Of a stretch of DNA of 64,000 bases, positions 8,241 to 17,458 are shown in pieces (within the stretch, counting starts at the first letter, position 1; every line of letters starts with the position of its first letter). Made by a program: the position numbers and the translations under genes. This stretch comes from Neorhizobium sp. (GTDB lineage: Bacteria > Pseudomonadota > Alphaproteobacteria > Rhizobiales > Rhizobiaceae). The stretch covers positions 558,001-622,000 of the forward strand of contig JAPWKC010000003.1 of the NCBI GenBank assembly GCA_028283725.1, given 5' to 3'. The notes below the pieces were generated by a model. The model was not told where the DNA came from. It searched no databases and was given only the letters and a program-made list of their open reading frames with translations.

Positions 8241-9737
8241 TCAGGCGTGGGCCGGGCGCCGTCTGCTGCGGGCGACGAGGAGCGCAATGACCAGTGCCAG
8301 CAGGATGACGACCGCGACGATTGCCGGGACGATGAAGGGCGCAACTTCGGCCATCATCGGCTTTTCACCACCCTCGCGGACCCGCAGCACATCGGCGGCC
8401 GTGACCTGAACCCTGCCATTGCCGAAATGGCTCAGCACGTAGTTGCTGACGTCGGCAACGTCCTTGTCCGACAGGCGGTCGGTGAAGGCGGCGTTCGGGC
8501 CGAAAGCCGGCATGAAGGTCGGCACGTCGTCGACGGTGCGCTGCAGGCCGAACAGGACCGTGGCGATCAGATTGTCCGGGTTGTCGCCACCCGTCGCGGT
8601 GTTGTGGAACAGCGACGGATAGTGGTTGTTGCCTTCGCCATCGACCTGGTGGCAGGCGGCGCAGGAGCCGCTGAAGATGTGGAAACCTTCCTTGTTCATC
8701 GCCTGGCCGGGAAGGCCGCGGAGATCTGCTTCGGCAACCGACGGCTTGCCGGCAGCGTAGCGCGGCGTGGTTTCGCCGGACGCGATCGGCTTGGTCGCCT
8801 TCAGGTAGACGACGAGGGCCTTCAGGTCGGCCTCGTTCAGGTGCTGCAGCGAATGCTCGACGGCTTCCGCCATCGGCCCTGCGGCCTGTGCCTTGCCGGC
8901 AACATGGCCGGTGCGCAGGTATTGCGTCAGTTCCTCGTCGGACCAGCCGCCGATGCCGCTTGTCTTGTCGGAGGTAATGTTGGGTGCAAACCAGGAGCCG
9001 ACCGCACTGCCGGAGAGCGCCTTGTCGCCTTCTTCCGCCATCAGCTCGTTGCGCGGCGTGTGGCAGGTGGAGCAATGTTCGAGCGCTTCGGCAAGGTAGG
9101 CGCCGCGGTTCCATTCGGCCGATTTTGCGGCGTCGGGCTTGAAGCGGGTGTTGTCGAGGAACAGCAGGTTCCAGAATGCCATCGAGGTGCGGATGGAGAA
9201 GGGGAAGGGCAGTGCCGTTTTTTCAGGCTGCGCGTCGTCCGCCTTTACCTCGTGCATGAAGTAGGCGTAGAGCGCCTTCATGTCCTCGTCGGAAATCTTG
9301 ACATAGGCCGTGTAGGGCATGGCCGGATAGAGGTGGCTGCCGTCCTTGGCCACACCTTCGCGCACGGCGCGGGCAAAATCCTCCTGCGAGTAATTGCCGA
9401 TGCCGGCCGTCTTCGACGGTGTGATGTTGGTGGAGAAAATCGTGCCGAGCGGCGATTCGATGCCGTAGCCGCCGGCGAACGGCTTACCGCCATCCGGTGC
9501 CGTGTGGCAGGCGGCGCAGTCTGCGGCTGTCGCAAGATACCGGCCCTTGGCGACGAGGTCTGCATCCGAGCCTGCGGCATCCTGCGCGAAGGCACCGCCG
9601 CTACCGGCCGCAATCGCCGCCAGACCGAAAAGGCCGGCGCGTATGGAGGCGGGACAGAGTGAGAAGAAAGAGGCGGCGGACGATGCTCTGGCAGAGCCGG
9701 AATACGAAGGCATTATCGACGTGCTTTCATCAAGCAT
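8241..9737 (-). CDS. Triheme membrane cytochrome c subunit of sugar dehydrogenase
   Basis: A 498-residue protein with an N-terminal signal, three CXXCH haem c sites (CAACH near residue 75, CSTCH near 222, CAACH near 371) and a C-terminal membrane anchor at about 465-487. This is the electron-transfer subunit of gluconate/sorbitol/alcohol dehydrogenases, passing electrons from the flavoprotein to ubiquinone. It is the first gene of the operon with the small and GMC subunits. The start could also be the ATG eight codons further in (9713). It is divergent from a LysR regulator. Confidence 0.9.
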   Translation of the reverse strand: MLDESTSIMPSYSGSARASSAASFFSLCPASIRAGLFGLAAIAAGSGGAFAQDAAGSDADLVAKGRYLATAADCAACHTAPDGGKPFAGGYGIESPLGTIFSTNITPSKTAGIGNYSQEDFARAVREGVAKDGSHLYPAMPYTAYVKISDEDMKALYAYFMHEVKADDAQPEKTALPFPFSIRTSMAFWNLLFLDNTRFKPDAAKSAEWNRGAYLAEALEHCSTCHTPRNELMAEEGDKALSGSAVGSWFAPNITSDKTSGIGGWSDEELTQYLRTGHVAGKAQAAGPMAEAVEHSLQHLNEADLKALVVYLKATKPIASGETTPRYAAGKPSVAEADLRGLPGQAMNKEGFHIFSGSCAACHQVDGEGNNHYPSLFHNTATGGDNPDNLIATVLFGLQRTVDDVPTFMPAFGPNAAFTDRLSDKDVADVSNYVLSHFGNGRVQVTAADVLRVREGGEKPMMAEVAPFIVPAIVAVVILLALVIALLVARSRRRPAHA

Positions 9738-9821
9738 GAACAGTTTTGGCAGCGCTTACCCTTTGCCTCCCACGAGCAAGCCCTGATCCGTTTCGCCGCG
9801 GTAACGTGCAACACATCGGCC

Positions 9822-9837
9822 AAATTTCGGGAAATTT
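9822..9837. promoter_or_regulatory. Palindrome in divergent promoter region (site 1)
   Basis: Arms AAATTTC and GAAATTT around a 2-bp centre form a perfect 7-bp inverted repeat. It lies between the cytochrome c start (9737, minus) and the LysR start (10005, plus), two bases from a second palindrome. A candidate operator; the binding protein is inferred, not shown. Confidence 0.4.
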
Positions 9838-9838
9838 C

Positions 9839-9858
9839 CGCAAAACCCTGGTTTTGCG
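9839..9858. promoter_or_regulatory. Palindrome in divergent promoter region (site 2)
   Basis: Arms CGCAAAACC and GGTTTTGCG with a 2-bp centre form a perfect 9-bp inverted repeat, adjacent to the 9822-9837 palindrome. It is placed where an operator for the sugar dehydrogenase operon would be expected. Confidence 0.45.
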
Positions 9859-10004
9859 TGGAATTCCATGCCGACGACATAGGGTCGCGGTGGCGTGTCG
9901 ATGTGTCGCGGTGCGACTTGATCGACGTCATATAGGGATGGTATGCCGATTGAAAATCAGTTTCTTTTGCAATCTGTTTTCACCAAAACTGAAGGGTGTG
10001 TGCG

Positions 10005-10919
10005 ATGAAATTCGATCTCGACGACCTGCGCCTGTTCGTCGCCGCTGTCGATGGCGGCAGTCTGACGGCGGCTGCGGCGCGCAATAACGTCGTGGTTGCA
10101 GCGGTCAGCACCCGGTTACGACGCATGGAGGAGGCGTTTGGACTTCAGCTCTTCGAGCGTACCGGGCGGGGTATCCGGCCGACGCTTGCGGGCGACATGC
10201 TGGTTCGGCATGCCCGCAAGCTGATGGAGGATGCGCGGCATGTGGAATACGAGCTCGAGCAGTTCGCCGCCGGTCAGGGCGGGCAGGTGCGGCTGTTGTC
10301 GAACACCAACATGCTGGCGGAGCATATGCCAAGCGCGCTCGGGCCTTTCCTTGCCGCACATCCCGGCACGACCGTGCTGGTCGACGACAAGCCGAGTTTC
10401 GAAGTGGTGACGATGCTGCGCAATGGCGAAGCGGATATCGGCATCGTGGCGGCGTCCGCCGATATGTCAGGCCTGGAGCGCTCACGGTTCGTGCCCGACC
10501 GGCTGGTGCTGGTCGCCCGCCGCGACAGCACGCCGCACCCCGAGCCGACCAACGAGCCGATCGGCTATTCGCGCATTCTCGATCGAAAGCTGATCGGCTT
10601 GTCGGACAAAACCGCGCTGATGCAGTTCATGGCGCGGCAGGCCAAGGAACTGGGCCGCGCTCTGGATATCCGCTTCCGCGCCGACGGGTTCGAGCCCGCC
10701 TGCCGGATGGTCGAGGCAGGCGCCGGCGTGGCCATCGTGCCGGAGAGCGCGGCGCGGCGTTACGCCGCCTTCATGGATATTTACAGCATCGACATCGCCG
10801 AGGGCTGGGCCGACCGCGAACTCTACCTGTGCGTGAAGGCGGAAGCGCAGCTGCCGCGCTATGCAAGGGCGCTGCTGCAGCACCTCAAGGATTATGCCGC
10901 CGCCTGGGCCGGGGATTGA
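10005..10919 (+). CDS. LysR-type transcriptional regulator
   Basis: A 304-residue regulator with an N-terminal winged helix (LRLFVAAVDGGSLTAAAARNNV, then STRLRRMEEAFGLQLFERTGRG) and a substrate-binding domain (about 90-295, including GEADIGIVAA and VEAGAGVAIVPES). The ATG at 10005 has GAAGGG at 9991-9996. It is divergent from the sugar dehydrogenase operon, with two palindromes between them, so it probably controls that operon. The inducer is unknown. Confidence 0.9.
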   Translation: MKFDLDDLRLFVAAVDGGSLTAAAARNNVVVAAVSTRLRRMEEAFGLQLFERTGRGIRPTLAGDMLVRHARKLMEDARHVEYELEQFAAGQGGQVRLLSNTNMLAEHMPSALGPFLAAHPGTTVLVDDKPSFEVVTMLRNGEADIGIVAASADMSGLERSRFVPDRLVLVARRDSTPHPEPTNEPIGYSRILDRKLIGLSDKTALMQFMARQAKELGRALDIRFRADGFEPACRMVEAGAGVAIVPESAARRYAAFMDIYSIDIAEGWADRELYLCVKAEAQLPRYARALLQHLKDYAAAWAGD

Positions 10920-11701
10920 CGGGCGGCAGCAGCCGAACGTCCGGGCAGCGGATGTCGATCGCTTTACTCCACGGGTCCGGTATATTTACCGTGCGCTGCA
11001 GACGGACAAGTAATTATATGACGGTTTTAGGCCGGTTCTTCTTGATATTCCAGCGGAAGTCTTGCGGCTGCCTGTGGCGTGGGTAAAGCAACACTTAGCC
11101 CCTATCCCGGCTCTTTCCTTCTACTGAACAATCTTCATATTAGAATTTTATAATAAATAGTTTTGTGTAGAGGTGCCGGCCGTTTTCGTGTGTTTTCTTG
11201 GTTCTTGTGCTGACGTCGCCGGGTTTGCCTGCTGTATAAAGAAAAAAACCGCGCGGTGGTGTAGAGCGCAGGTTGCAGCGTCCGGGCGAGACTTTGTCAT
11301 CAAATAACGACATAGGCCCGTTAATACAAAATTAGAGGTCGCCACATAAAGATCGGGCAAATATCCGTCGCTCTATGACGCCTTGTCATGGTTTCGGCGG
11401 CGAGGTGATCGGGTTTAGCGGCCCGATGTCACCATTCCGGCGCGGAGAGCAGGGGTTACCCTGCTGCATGATGCCCTTCCAGGCGCCGACGCTCGCAAGA
11501 GCAATGTTCATCACACAATTGCGTGTCCGCAAGGACATTGCCGAATGACGGGTGCCAATGCCGGCGTCTGTCATCCGGTTCACGCCGTCAGAACGGGCGC
11601 AGGATGCGCCTCAGGCCGCGAAGAAGAGCGTTTGGCGTCCTTCGCGCGACCGGTGGCAAAATACGACATTTGCGACAGGCAATCGCCAGGGAACGCCTTT
11701 C
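10920..11701. other. Long gene-free, partly AT-rich region before the octad-repeat gene
   Basis: No convincing coding frame. Base composition drops sharply around 11090-11170 and 11220-11350 relative to the GC-rich surroundings. There is an imperfect hairpin at 11404-11433 (GGTGA/TCACC and TCGGG/CCCGA arms with a 2-nt bulge). The ribosome-binding AGGGAA at 11688-11693 serves the next gene. The region may hold its promoter or a small RNA, but I cannot identify either. Confidence 0.4.
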
Positions 11702-14700
11702 ATGACCTCGATCATCTCGTCTCTTTCTGCCACCCAGATCCGCAACCTCTCGACCGGCACCATCAGCTCGTTGAATAGCGAGGATGTCGCCGCGCTTTCC
11801 AAGACGCAGGTTGCGGTCCTGAACTCGGCACAGATCAATGCGCTCGGCTCGACCAATACCGGGCTTCTGTCGAGCGACCAGCTCTCCGGCATCTCGACGG
11901 CCGGCATCAAGGGGCTGAGCAGCTCGCAGCTTGCAGCCATCGACGCCGGCAAGATCGCCAGCCTCGACGCCAAGCAGGTGGCCGGTTTCAGCACCGAGCA
12001 GATCGACGAGCTCGATAGCGCGCAGGTCGACGCCCTGACGGCCAAGCAGATCGCCTCGCTGAGCGCCGCGCAGATTTCGGCATTCAGCAGCAGCGACCTC
12101 AGCACATTCTCGTCCGACGAGATCGCGGCCATCAGCGCCAAGGCGATTTCCGGCCTTTCCGACGAAGATATCGACGGCCTCGACAGCTCCAAGATCGGGG
12201 CTCTTACGACGTTGCAGGTTGCCGCATTCACCACCTCGCAGCTCGCCGGACTGACCAGCACCCAGATCGATTCCTTCGGAACCACCCAGATCTCGGGCCT
12301 GAGCGCCGTTCAGCTGAAGTCCCTCGATTCCTCGATCGTCGCGACGCTCACCAGCGATCAGCTGGCCGCCATCAGCACCAAGGCGATCGTCGGGCTGACC
12401 AGCGATCAGCTCGGCAGCCTTTCCAGCAGCCAGGTCGGCGGCCTCAAGGCAAGCCAGATCGCTGTTCTCAGCGCCACGCAGCTTGCAGGCTTGGGAAGCA
12501 CGGCGATCACCGGCCTCGATTCCAGCCAGATCGCAGCGATCAGCACCAAGGCGATTGCAGGCCTGTCCACGGACGATATCGCAGCTCTGTCGACGACGCA
12601 GCTTGCCGGCCTGAAGGCCGCGCAGGTCGGCGGCCTGACGAGCAGCCAGGTTGCGGCGCTCTCGACCGAATCGGTTGGAGCCCTGTCGTCCTCGCAGATC
12701 GGCGGCCTGACTGCCACGCAGGTCAAGGGTCTGACGTCCAGCCAGATCGACCAGCTCGACTCCACCGATATCGCAGCTCTTTCGACCAAGGCGCTTGTCG
12801 GCCTTTCGAGCGAACAGGTCTCCGGCCTCGCCTCGGCACAGATCGACGGTCTTTCGGCAACGCAGATGGCCTCGCTCAGCGCAGTCCAGCTCGGTGCTCT
12901 CGCAACCGAGGCCTTCGCAAGCCTCGACTCGACACAGCTCGGCGCGCTGTCGACCAAGGCCATCGGCGGCCTGTCGACCGAAAACGTCGCCAGCCTGACG
13001 AGCGACCAGATTGCAGGCCTGAAGGCTGCCCAGATTTCCGGCCTGACCGGCGGTCAGGCTGCCGTTCTGTCCAGCACGGCGCTGGACAGCCTCACGTCCG
13101 CCCAGGTCTCGGGTCTGACGGCCGCACAGTTGAGCGTCATGTCGTCGACGCAGATCGGCGATCTCAGCTCCTCGCAGCTCTCCGGCCTGTCGACCAAGGC
13201 CATGTCCGGCCTGACGACGGAGCTCGTCGGCAGCCTGACCGGAACTCAGGTGGATGGCCTGTCGGCGACCCAGATGGCCTCGTTCAGTGCGGCCCAGCTC
13301 GGCGCTCTTGCGACTGAAGCCTTCGCAAGCCTCGACTCGACGCAGATCGGCGCGATCAGCACCAAGGCAATCGCCGGTCTGTCGACCGCCGAACTGTCGA
13401 CGCTGACGACCGATCAGGCCGCTGGCCTGAAGGCGACACAGCTTGGCGGCCTGACCAGCGGCCAGATCGCTTCGCTCTCGACCACGTCAGTTGACGCCCT
13501 GTCATCCAGCCAGCTTGCGGGCCTCACCGCCACGCAGGTTGCCGGCCTGACATCGAGCCAGATCGATACGCTCGGCTCCGCCGAAATCGCATCGATCTCG
13601 ACCAAGGCACTCACCGGTCTTTCGACCGAACAGGTTGCCGGCCTTGACGCGACGCAGATCGACGGCCTGTCCGCGACCCAGATGGCTTCGTTCAGTGCAG
13701 CCCAGCTCGGCGCTCTTGCAACGGACGCCTTCGCAAGCCTCGACTCGACGCAGATCGGCGCGATCAGCACCAAGGCAATCGCCGGTCTGTCGACTGCCGA
13801 ACTGTCGACGCTGACGACCGATCAGGCAGCCGGCCTGAAGGCAGCCCAGCTTGGTGGCCTCACCAGCGGCCAGATCGCTTCGCTCTCGACCACGTCTGTT
13901 GACGCCCTGTCGTCCAGCCAGCTTGCGGGCCTCACCGCCACGCAGGTTGCCGGCCTGACATCCAGCCAGATCGATACGCTCGGCTCGGCTGAAATCGCTG
14001 CTCTGTCGACCAAGGCACTCGCCGGTCTTTCGACCGAACAGGTGGCCGGGCTCGACGCGACGCAGGTCGATGGTCTGTCGGCCTCGCAGGTGGGCTCGTT
14101 CAGCGCGGCCCAGCTCGGCGCTCTTGCAACGGATGCCTTTGCAAGCCTCGACTCGACGCAGATCGGTGCGATCAGCACCAAGGCGGTCGCCGGTCTCGCC
14201 ACCGAGGAACTTGCCTCGCTGACGACGGATCAGGTTGCCGGCCTGAAGGCAGCCCAGCTTGGCGGCCTGACCAGCGGCCAGATCGCTTCGCTCTCGACCA
14301 CGTCTGTTGACGCCCTGTCGTCCAGCCAGCTTGGTGGCCTCACCGCCACGCAGGTCAAGGGCCTGACATCGAGCCAGATCGACACGCTCGGCTCTGCCGA
14401 AATCGCAGCGATCTCGACCAAGGCACTGACCGGTCTTTCGACTGAACAGGTTGCCGGCCTTGACGCGACGCAGGTCGACGGCCTGTCCGCGACCCAGATG
14501 GCTTCGTTCAGTGCAGCCCAGCTCGGCGCTCTTGCAACGGACGCCTTCGCAAGCCTCGACTCGACGCAGATCGGCGCGATCAGCACCAAGGCAATCGCCG
14601 GTCTGTCGACTGCCGAACTGTCGACGCTGACGACCGATCAGGCCGCCGGCCTGAAGGCAGCCCAGCTTGGCGGCCTCACCAGCGAGCAGATCGCTTCGCT

Positions 14701-16363
14701 GTCGACCACGTCGGTTGACGCCCTGTCGTCCAGCCAGCTTGGCGGTCTCACTGCCACGCAGATCAAGGGCCTGACATCGAGCCAGATCGACACGCTCGGC
14801 TCTGCCGAAATCGCAGCGATCTCGACCAAGGCGCTTGCCGGTCTTTCGACCGAACAGGTGGCCGGCCTCGACGGCACGCAGGTCGACGGCCTGTCCGCGA
14901 CCCAGATGGCTTCGTTCAGTGCAGCCCAGCTCGGCGCTCTTGCAACGGATGCGTTTGCAAGCCTCGACTCGACGCAGATCGGCGCAATCAGCACCAAGGC
15001 GGTCGCCGGTCTTGCCACCGAGGAACTTGCCTCGCTGACGACGGATCAGGTTGCCGGCCTGAAGGCAGCCCAGCTTGGCGGCCTGACCAGCGGCCAGATT
15101 GCTTCGCTCTCGACCACGTCTGTTGACGCCCTGTCGTCCAGCCAGCTTGGCGGCCTCACCGCCACGCAGATCAAGGGCCTGACATCCAGCCAGATCGACA
15201 CGCTCGGCTCTGCCGAAATCGCAGCGATCTCGACCAAGGCGCTTGCCGGTCTTTCGACCGAACAGGTGGCCGGCCTCGACGGCACGCAGGTCGACGGCCT
15301 GTCGGCGACGCAGATGGCCTCGTTCAGTGCAGCGCAGCTCGGTGCTCTTGCAACGGACGCCTTCGCAAGCCTCGACTCGACGCAGATCGGCGCGATCAGC
15401 ACCAAGGCAATCGCCGGTCTGTCGACTGCCGAACTGTCGACGCTGACGACCGATCAGGCCGCCGGCTTGAAGGCAGCGCAGCTTGGCGGCCTGACCAGCG
15501 GCCAGATCGCTTCGCTGTCGACCACGTCTGTTGACGCCCTGTCGTCCAGCCAGCTTGCGGGCCTCACCGCCACGCAGGTTGCCGGCCTGACATCCAGCCA
15601 GATCGATACGCTCGGCTCTGCCGAAATCGCAGCGATCTCGACCAAGGCACTCACCGGTCTTTCGACCGAACAGGTGGCCGGCCTCGACTCGGTCCAGATC
15701 GACGGTCTGTCTGCGACCCAGATGGCCTCGTTCAGTGCGGCCCAGCTCGGCGCGCTTGCCACTGAAGCCTTTGCAAGCCTCGACTCGACGCAGATCGGTG
15801 CGATCAGCACCAAGGCGATTGCCGGTCTGGCGACCGAGAACATCGCTTCGCTGACAAGCGATCAGGTTGCCGGCCTTACGGCGACGCAGATCGGCGGCCT
15901 CAGCACGGCACAGGCAAACGCGATTGCCTCGGATGATCTCACGGCCATGACGAGCAGCCAGCTCGCCGGCCTTACCGCTGCCCAGATCGGCGCCATGTCT
16001 TCGACCACCGTCGATGCCCTGAGCTCCACGCAGCTCGGACAGCTGAGCACCAAGGCGATCGCCGGTCTGACCAGCGATCAGATCAGCGGTCTGACCAGCA
16101 CGCAGGTCGCAGGCTTCACCGCCAGCCAGACGGCCGCCCTGACTGCGAGCCAGATCCTGTCGATGGACAGCACCGATATCGCCGCCTTCTCGACGGACGA
16201 TATCGCGGCGATCAGCACCAAGGCGATTGCAGGTCTCGGTACCGAAGACATCGGTGCGCTGAGCGAAGAACAGGCCAACGCGATCAAGGCTGCCCAGATC
16301 CAGGCCATGAACGACGATCAGGTCTCGGCTATCCTGGCGCTCTACCACCAGTGGGACGCCTGA
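11702..16363 (+). CDS. Giant octapeptide-repeat protein (192 octads)
   Basis: A 1553-residue protein made almost wholly of tandem octads of the form [L/I/F]-[S/T/D]-x-x-[Q/K/E]-[I/L/V]-x-[A/G/S], for example LSSSQLAA, LTSSQIDT, ISTKAIAG. Seven residues precede the first octad and ten (ILALYHQWDA) follow the last; 7 + 8x192 + 10 equals the full length, so the register is never broken. Octads are arranged in a 17-octad (136-residue, 408-bp) super-repeat. There is no Cys, almost no aromatic residue, no signal peptide, no membrane segment and no Ca-binding GGxGxD motif. The ATG at 11702 has AGGGAA eight bases upstream; longer in-frame starts lack this. It is monocistronic with a strong terminator. 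I do not recognise a functional family; a fibrous or solenoid surface or scaffold protein is an inference. Confidence 0.85.
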   Translation: MTSIISSLSATQIRNLSTGTISSLNSEDVAALSKTQVAVLNSAQINALGSTNTGLLSSDQLSGISTAGIKGLSSSQLAAIDAGKIASLDAKQVAGFSTEQIDELDSAQVDALTAKQIASLSAAQISAFSSSDLSTFSSDEIAAISAKAISGLSDEDIDGLDSSKIGALTTLQVAAFTTSQLAGLTSTQIDSFGTTQISGLSAVQLKSLDSSIVATLTSDQLAAISTKAIVGLTSDQLGSLSSSQVGGLKASQIAVLSATQLAGLGSTAITGLDSSQIAAISTKAIAGLSTDDIAALSTTQLAGLKAAQVGGLTSSQVAALSTESVGALSSSQIGGLTATQVKGLTSSQIDQLDSTDIAALSTKALVGLSSEQVSGLASAQIDGLSATQMASLSAVQLGALATEAFASLDSTQLGALSTKAIGGLSTENVASLTSDQIAGLKAAQISGLTGGQAAVLSSTALDSLTSAQVSGLTAAQLSVMSSTQIGDLSSSQLSGLSTKAMSGLTTELVGSLTGTQVDGLSATQMASFSAAQLGALATEAFASLDSTQIGAISTKAIAGLSTAELSTLTTDQAAGLKATQLGGLTSGQIASLSTTSVDALSSSQLAGLTATQVAGLTSSQIDTLGSAEIASISTKALTGLSTEQVAGLDATQIDGLSATQMASFSAAQLGALATDAFASLDSTQIGAISTKAIAGLSTAELSTLTTDQAAGLKAAQLGGLTSGQIASLSTTSVDALSSSQLAGLTATQVAGLTSSQIDTLGSAEIAALSTKALAGLSTEQVAGLDATQVDGLSASQVGSFSAAQLGALATDAFASLDSTQIGAISTKAVAGLATEELASLTTDQVAGLKAAQLGGLTSGQIASLSTTSVDALSSSQLGGLTATQVKGLTSSQIDTLGSAEIAAISTKALTGLSTEQVAGLDATQVDGLSATQMASFSAAQLGALATDAFASLDSTQIGAISTKAIAGLSTAELSTLTTDQAAGLKAAQLGGLTSEQIASLSTTSVDALSSSQLGGLTATQIKGLTSSQIDTLGSAEIAAISTKALAGLSTEQVAGLDGTQVDGLSATQMASFSAAQLGALATDAFASLDSTQIGAISTKAVAGLATEELASLTTDQVAGLKAAQLGGLTSGQIASLSTTSVDALSSSQLGGLTATQIKGLTSSQIDTLGSAEIAAISTKALAGLSTEQVAGLDGTQVDGLSATQMASFSAAQLGALATDAFASLDSTQIGAISTKAIAGLSTAELSTLTTDQAAGLKAAQLGGLTSGQIASLSTTSVDALSSSQLAGLTATQVAGLTSSQIDTLGSAEIAAISTKALTGLSTEQVAGLDSVQIDGLSATQMASFSAAQLGALATEAFASLDSTQIGAISTKAIAGLATENIASLTSDQVAGLTATQIGGLSTAQANAIASDDLTAMTSSQLAGLTAAQIGAMSSTTVDALSSTQLGQLSTKAIAGLTSDQISGLTSTQVAGFTASQTAALTASQILSMDSTDIAAFSTDDIAAISTKAIAGLGTEDIGALSEEQANAIKAAQIQAMNDDQVSAILALYHQWDA
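12107..16194 (+). repeat. 408-bp tandem super-repeat inside the octad gene
   Basis: The octad that precedes each I/L-S-x-K-A-I block begins at 12107, 12515, 12923, 13331, 13739, 14147, 14555, 14963, 15371, 15779 and 16187: eleven landmarks spaced exactly 408 bp. The copies from about 13331 to 15779 are nearly identical in DNA, while the outer ones have diverged, which points to recent unequal exchange or gene conversion in the centre. Confidence 0.9.
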
Positions 16364-16381
16364 TCCTCTGACCGATTGAAA

Positions 16382-16415
16382 AAGCCCCCGGCGAGAGATC
16401 CTCGCCGGGGGCTTT
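16382..16415 (+). terminator. Strong Rho-independent terminator of the octad-repeat gene
   Basis: Perfect arms AGCCCCCGGCGAG and CTCGCCGGGGGCT flank a 5-nt loop, preceded by an A-run and followed by TTGTTC. It begins about 20 bp after the stop of the repeat gene and also faces the convergent glycosyltransferase. Confidence 0.85.
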
Positions 16416-16474
16416 GTTCATTCTACAGGTGCCGCATGTTGGCGTTGGCGGACGATCGAGAGGCGCGAAAGCCG

Positions 16475-17458
16475 TCAGTCGAGCAAGGTTCCGGGCGCAT
16501 ATTTCACCCGGTGGGTCATCAGCGCGAGATCAGGCATGACAGGGTATATCGTCTGGAAATCCTGGTCGGTGAAGCTGCGATAGGACAGGGCGACATATTC
16601 CTGAAAGACGCCGCGCAATTCCGGCTTCACGCCGAGAAACGCCCAGCGCAGCAGGCCCCATTTGAAGTACAGAAAGAGATGGTAGTATTTCTCGCGGAAG
16701 ACAGGGGTCTTTTCGAAGAGATCCTCCGCCTCCCTCAGCGCCGGAAATATATCCAGGCGACGTTCGTCCGAGACGTTGGTGTGCTGCGCGCTGCCGGGGA
16801 TGAGGCGATGCACCGTCAGGCTGCGGTTGATGGCGAGAAAACGTCCCGCATGCATATAGCCCGCCCAATGCGGCAGGATATCCTCGTTGATGCGGGCCGT
16901 TGCAAAGCGCAGGTCGACGCGGCGGATAAAGGATGTCCGGTAGACCTTGTTCCACGGATAGTTGACCATGACGAGGAATTGCGCGCCGGCATCGACGTCG
17001 ATGTCGACGATGGCAACGTCGCGTTCCCCGACGACCGTGTCCCAGATCCTCCTGCTTTCGGAAGCCATATCCTGCGGCGTGCCATCGACACTCGTCAGAA
17101 GCGAATATTTGAAGACGGCGATATCGATATTGGTCGCATCCATCAGATGCAGGACCATGTCGATGGCGCCGGGGTTCAGCATGTCGTCGGCATCGTGGAA
17201 CAGGCAGTATTCGCTGTCGATGGTGGCGAGCGCCCGGTTGCGGGCGACGCCAGGACCGGTATTCGTCTCGCTGCGCAGAAGGCGGATCGTGCCGTGGCTC
17301 TGCATATAGGTCTCGACGATATCGCATGTCGCATCGGTCGATGCGTCGTCGATGACGACGATATCCATGTCGGCCTTGTTGGCGAGGACGGTGTCGAGCG
17401 TCTCGGCGATGAAGCCGGCAACGTTGAAGGCCGGAATGATGATGGAAATCTTTGCCAT
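16475..17458 (-). CDS. Family 2 glycosyltransferase
   Basis: A 327-residue GT-A fold enzyme. It has the N-terminal ISIIIPAFNVAGFI strand, VVIDDASTDAT, GPGVARNRAL, and the metal-binding FHDADDM (DxD equivalent). A second half with WNKVYRTSFI and a conserved NEDILPHW segment resembles capsule or polysaccharide GT2 enzymes. It has no membrane segment. I took ATG 17458, which starts directly before the first strand; a longer frame to 17539 is low-complexity. Sugar and acceptor are unknown. It lies beside the octad protein but on the other strand. Confidence 0.85.
   Translation of the reverse strand: MAKISIIIPAFNVAGFIAETLDTVLANKADMDIVVIDDASTDATCDIVETYMQSHGTIRLLRSETNTGPGVARNRALATIDSEYCLFHDADDMLNPGAIDMVLHLMDATNIDIAVFKYSLLTSVDGTPQDMASESRRIWDTVVGERDVAIVDIDVDAGAQFLVMVNYPWNKVYRTSFIRRVDLRFATARINEDILPHWAGYMHAGRFLAINRSLTVHRLIPGSAQHTNVSDERRLDIFPALREAEDLFEKTPVFREKYYHLFLYFKWGLLRWAFLGVKPELRGVFQEYVALSYRSFTDQDFQTIYPVMPDLALMTHRVKYAPGTLLD

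Noticed and set aside
11386-11583. Possible 65-residue minus-strand gene before the octad gene
   Set aside because: No ribosome-binding site or recognisable feature; the frame is as likely as chance in this composition.
13502-16348. Long minus-strand open frame (948 codons) over the octad gene
   Set aside because: The antisense frame stays open because the repeat units lack stop codons in that frame; it has no ribosome-binding site and its repeat structure mirrors the sense gene.
11702-16363. TAL-effector-, PPR- or RTX-like protein
   Set aside because: Unit length is 8 residues rather than 33-35, and there are no variable di-residues of the TAL type or GGxGxD calcium motifs.
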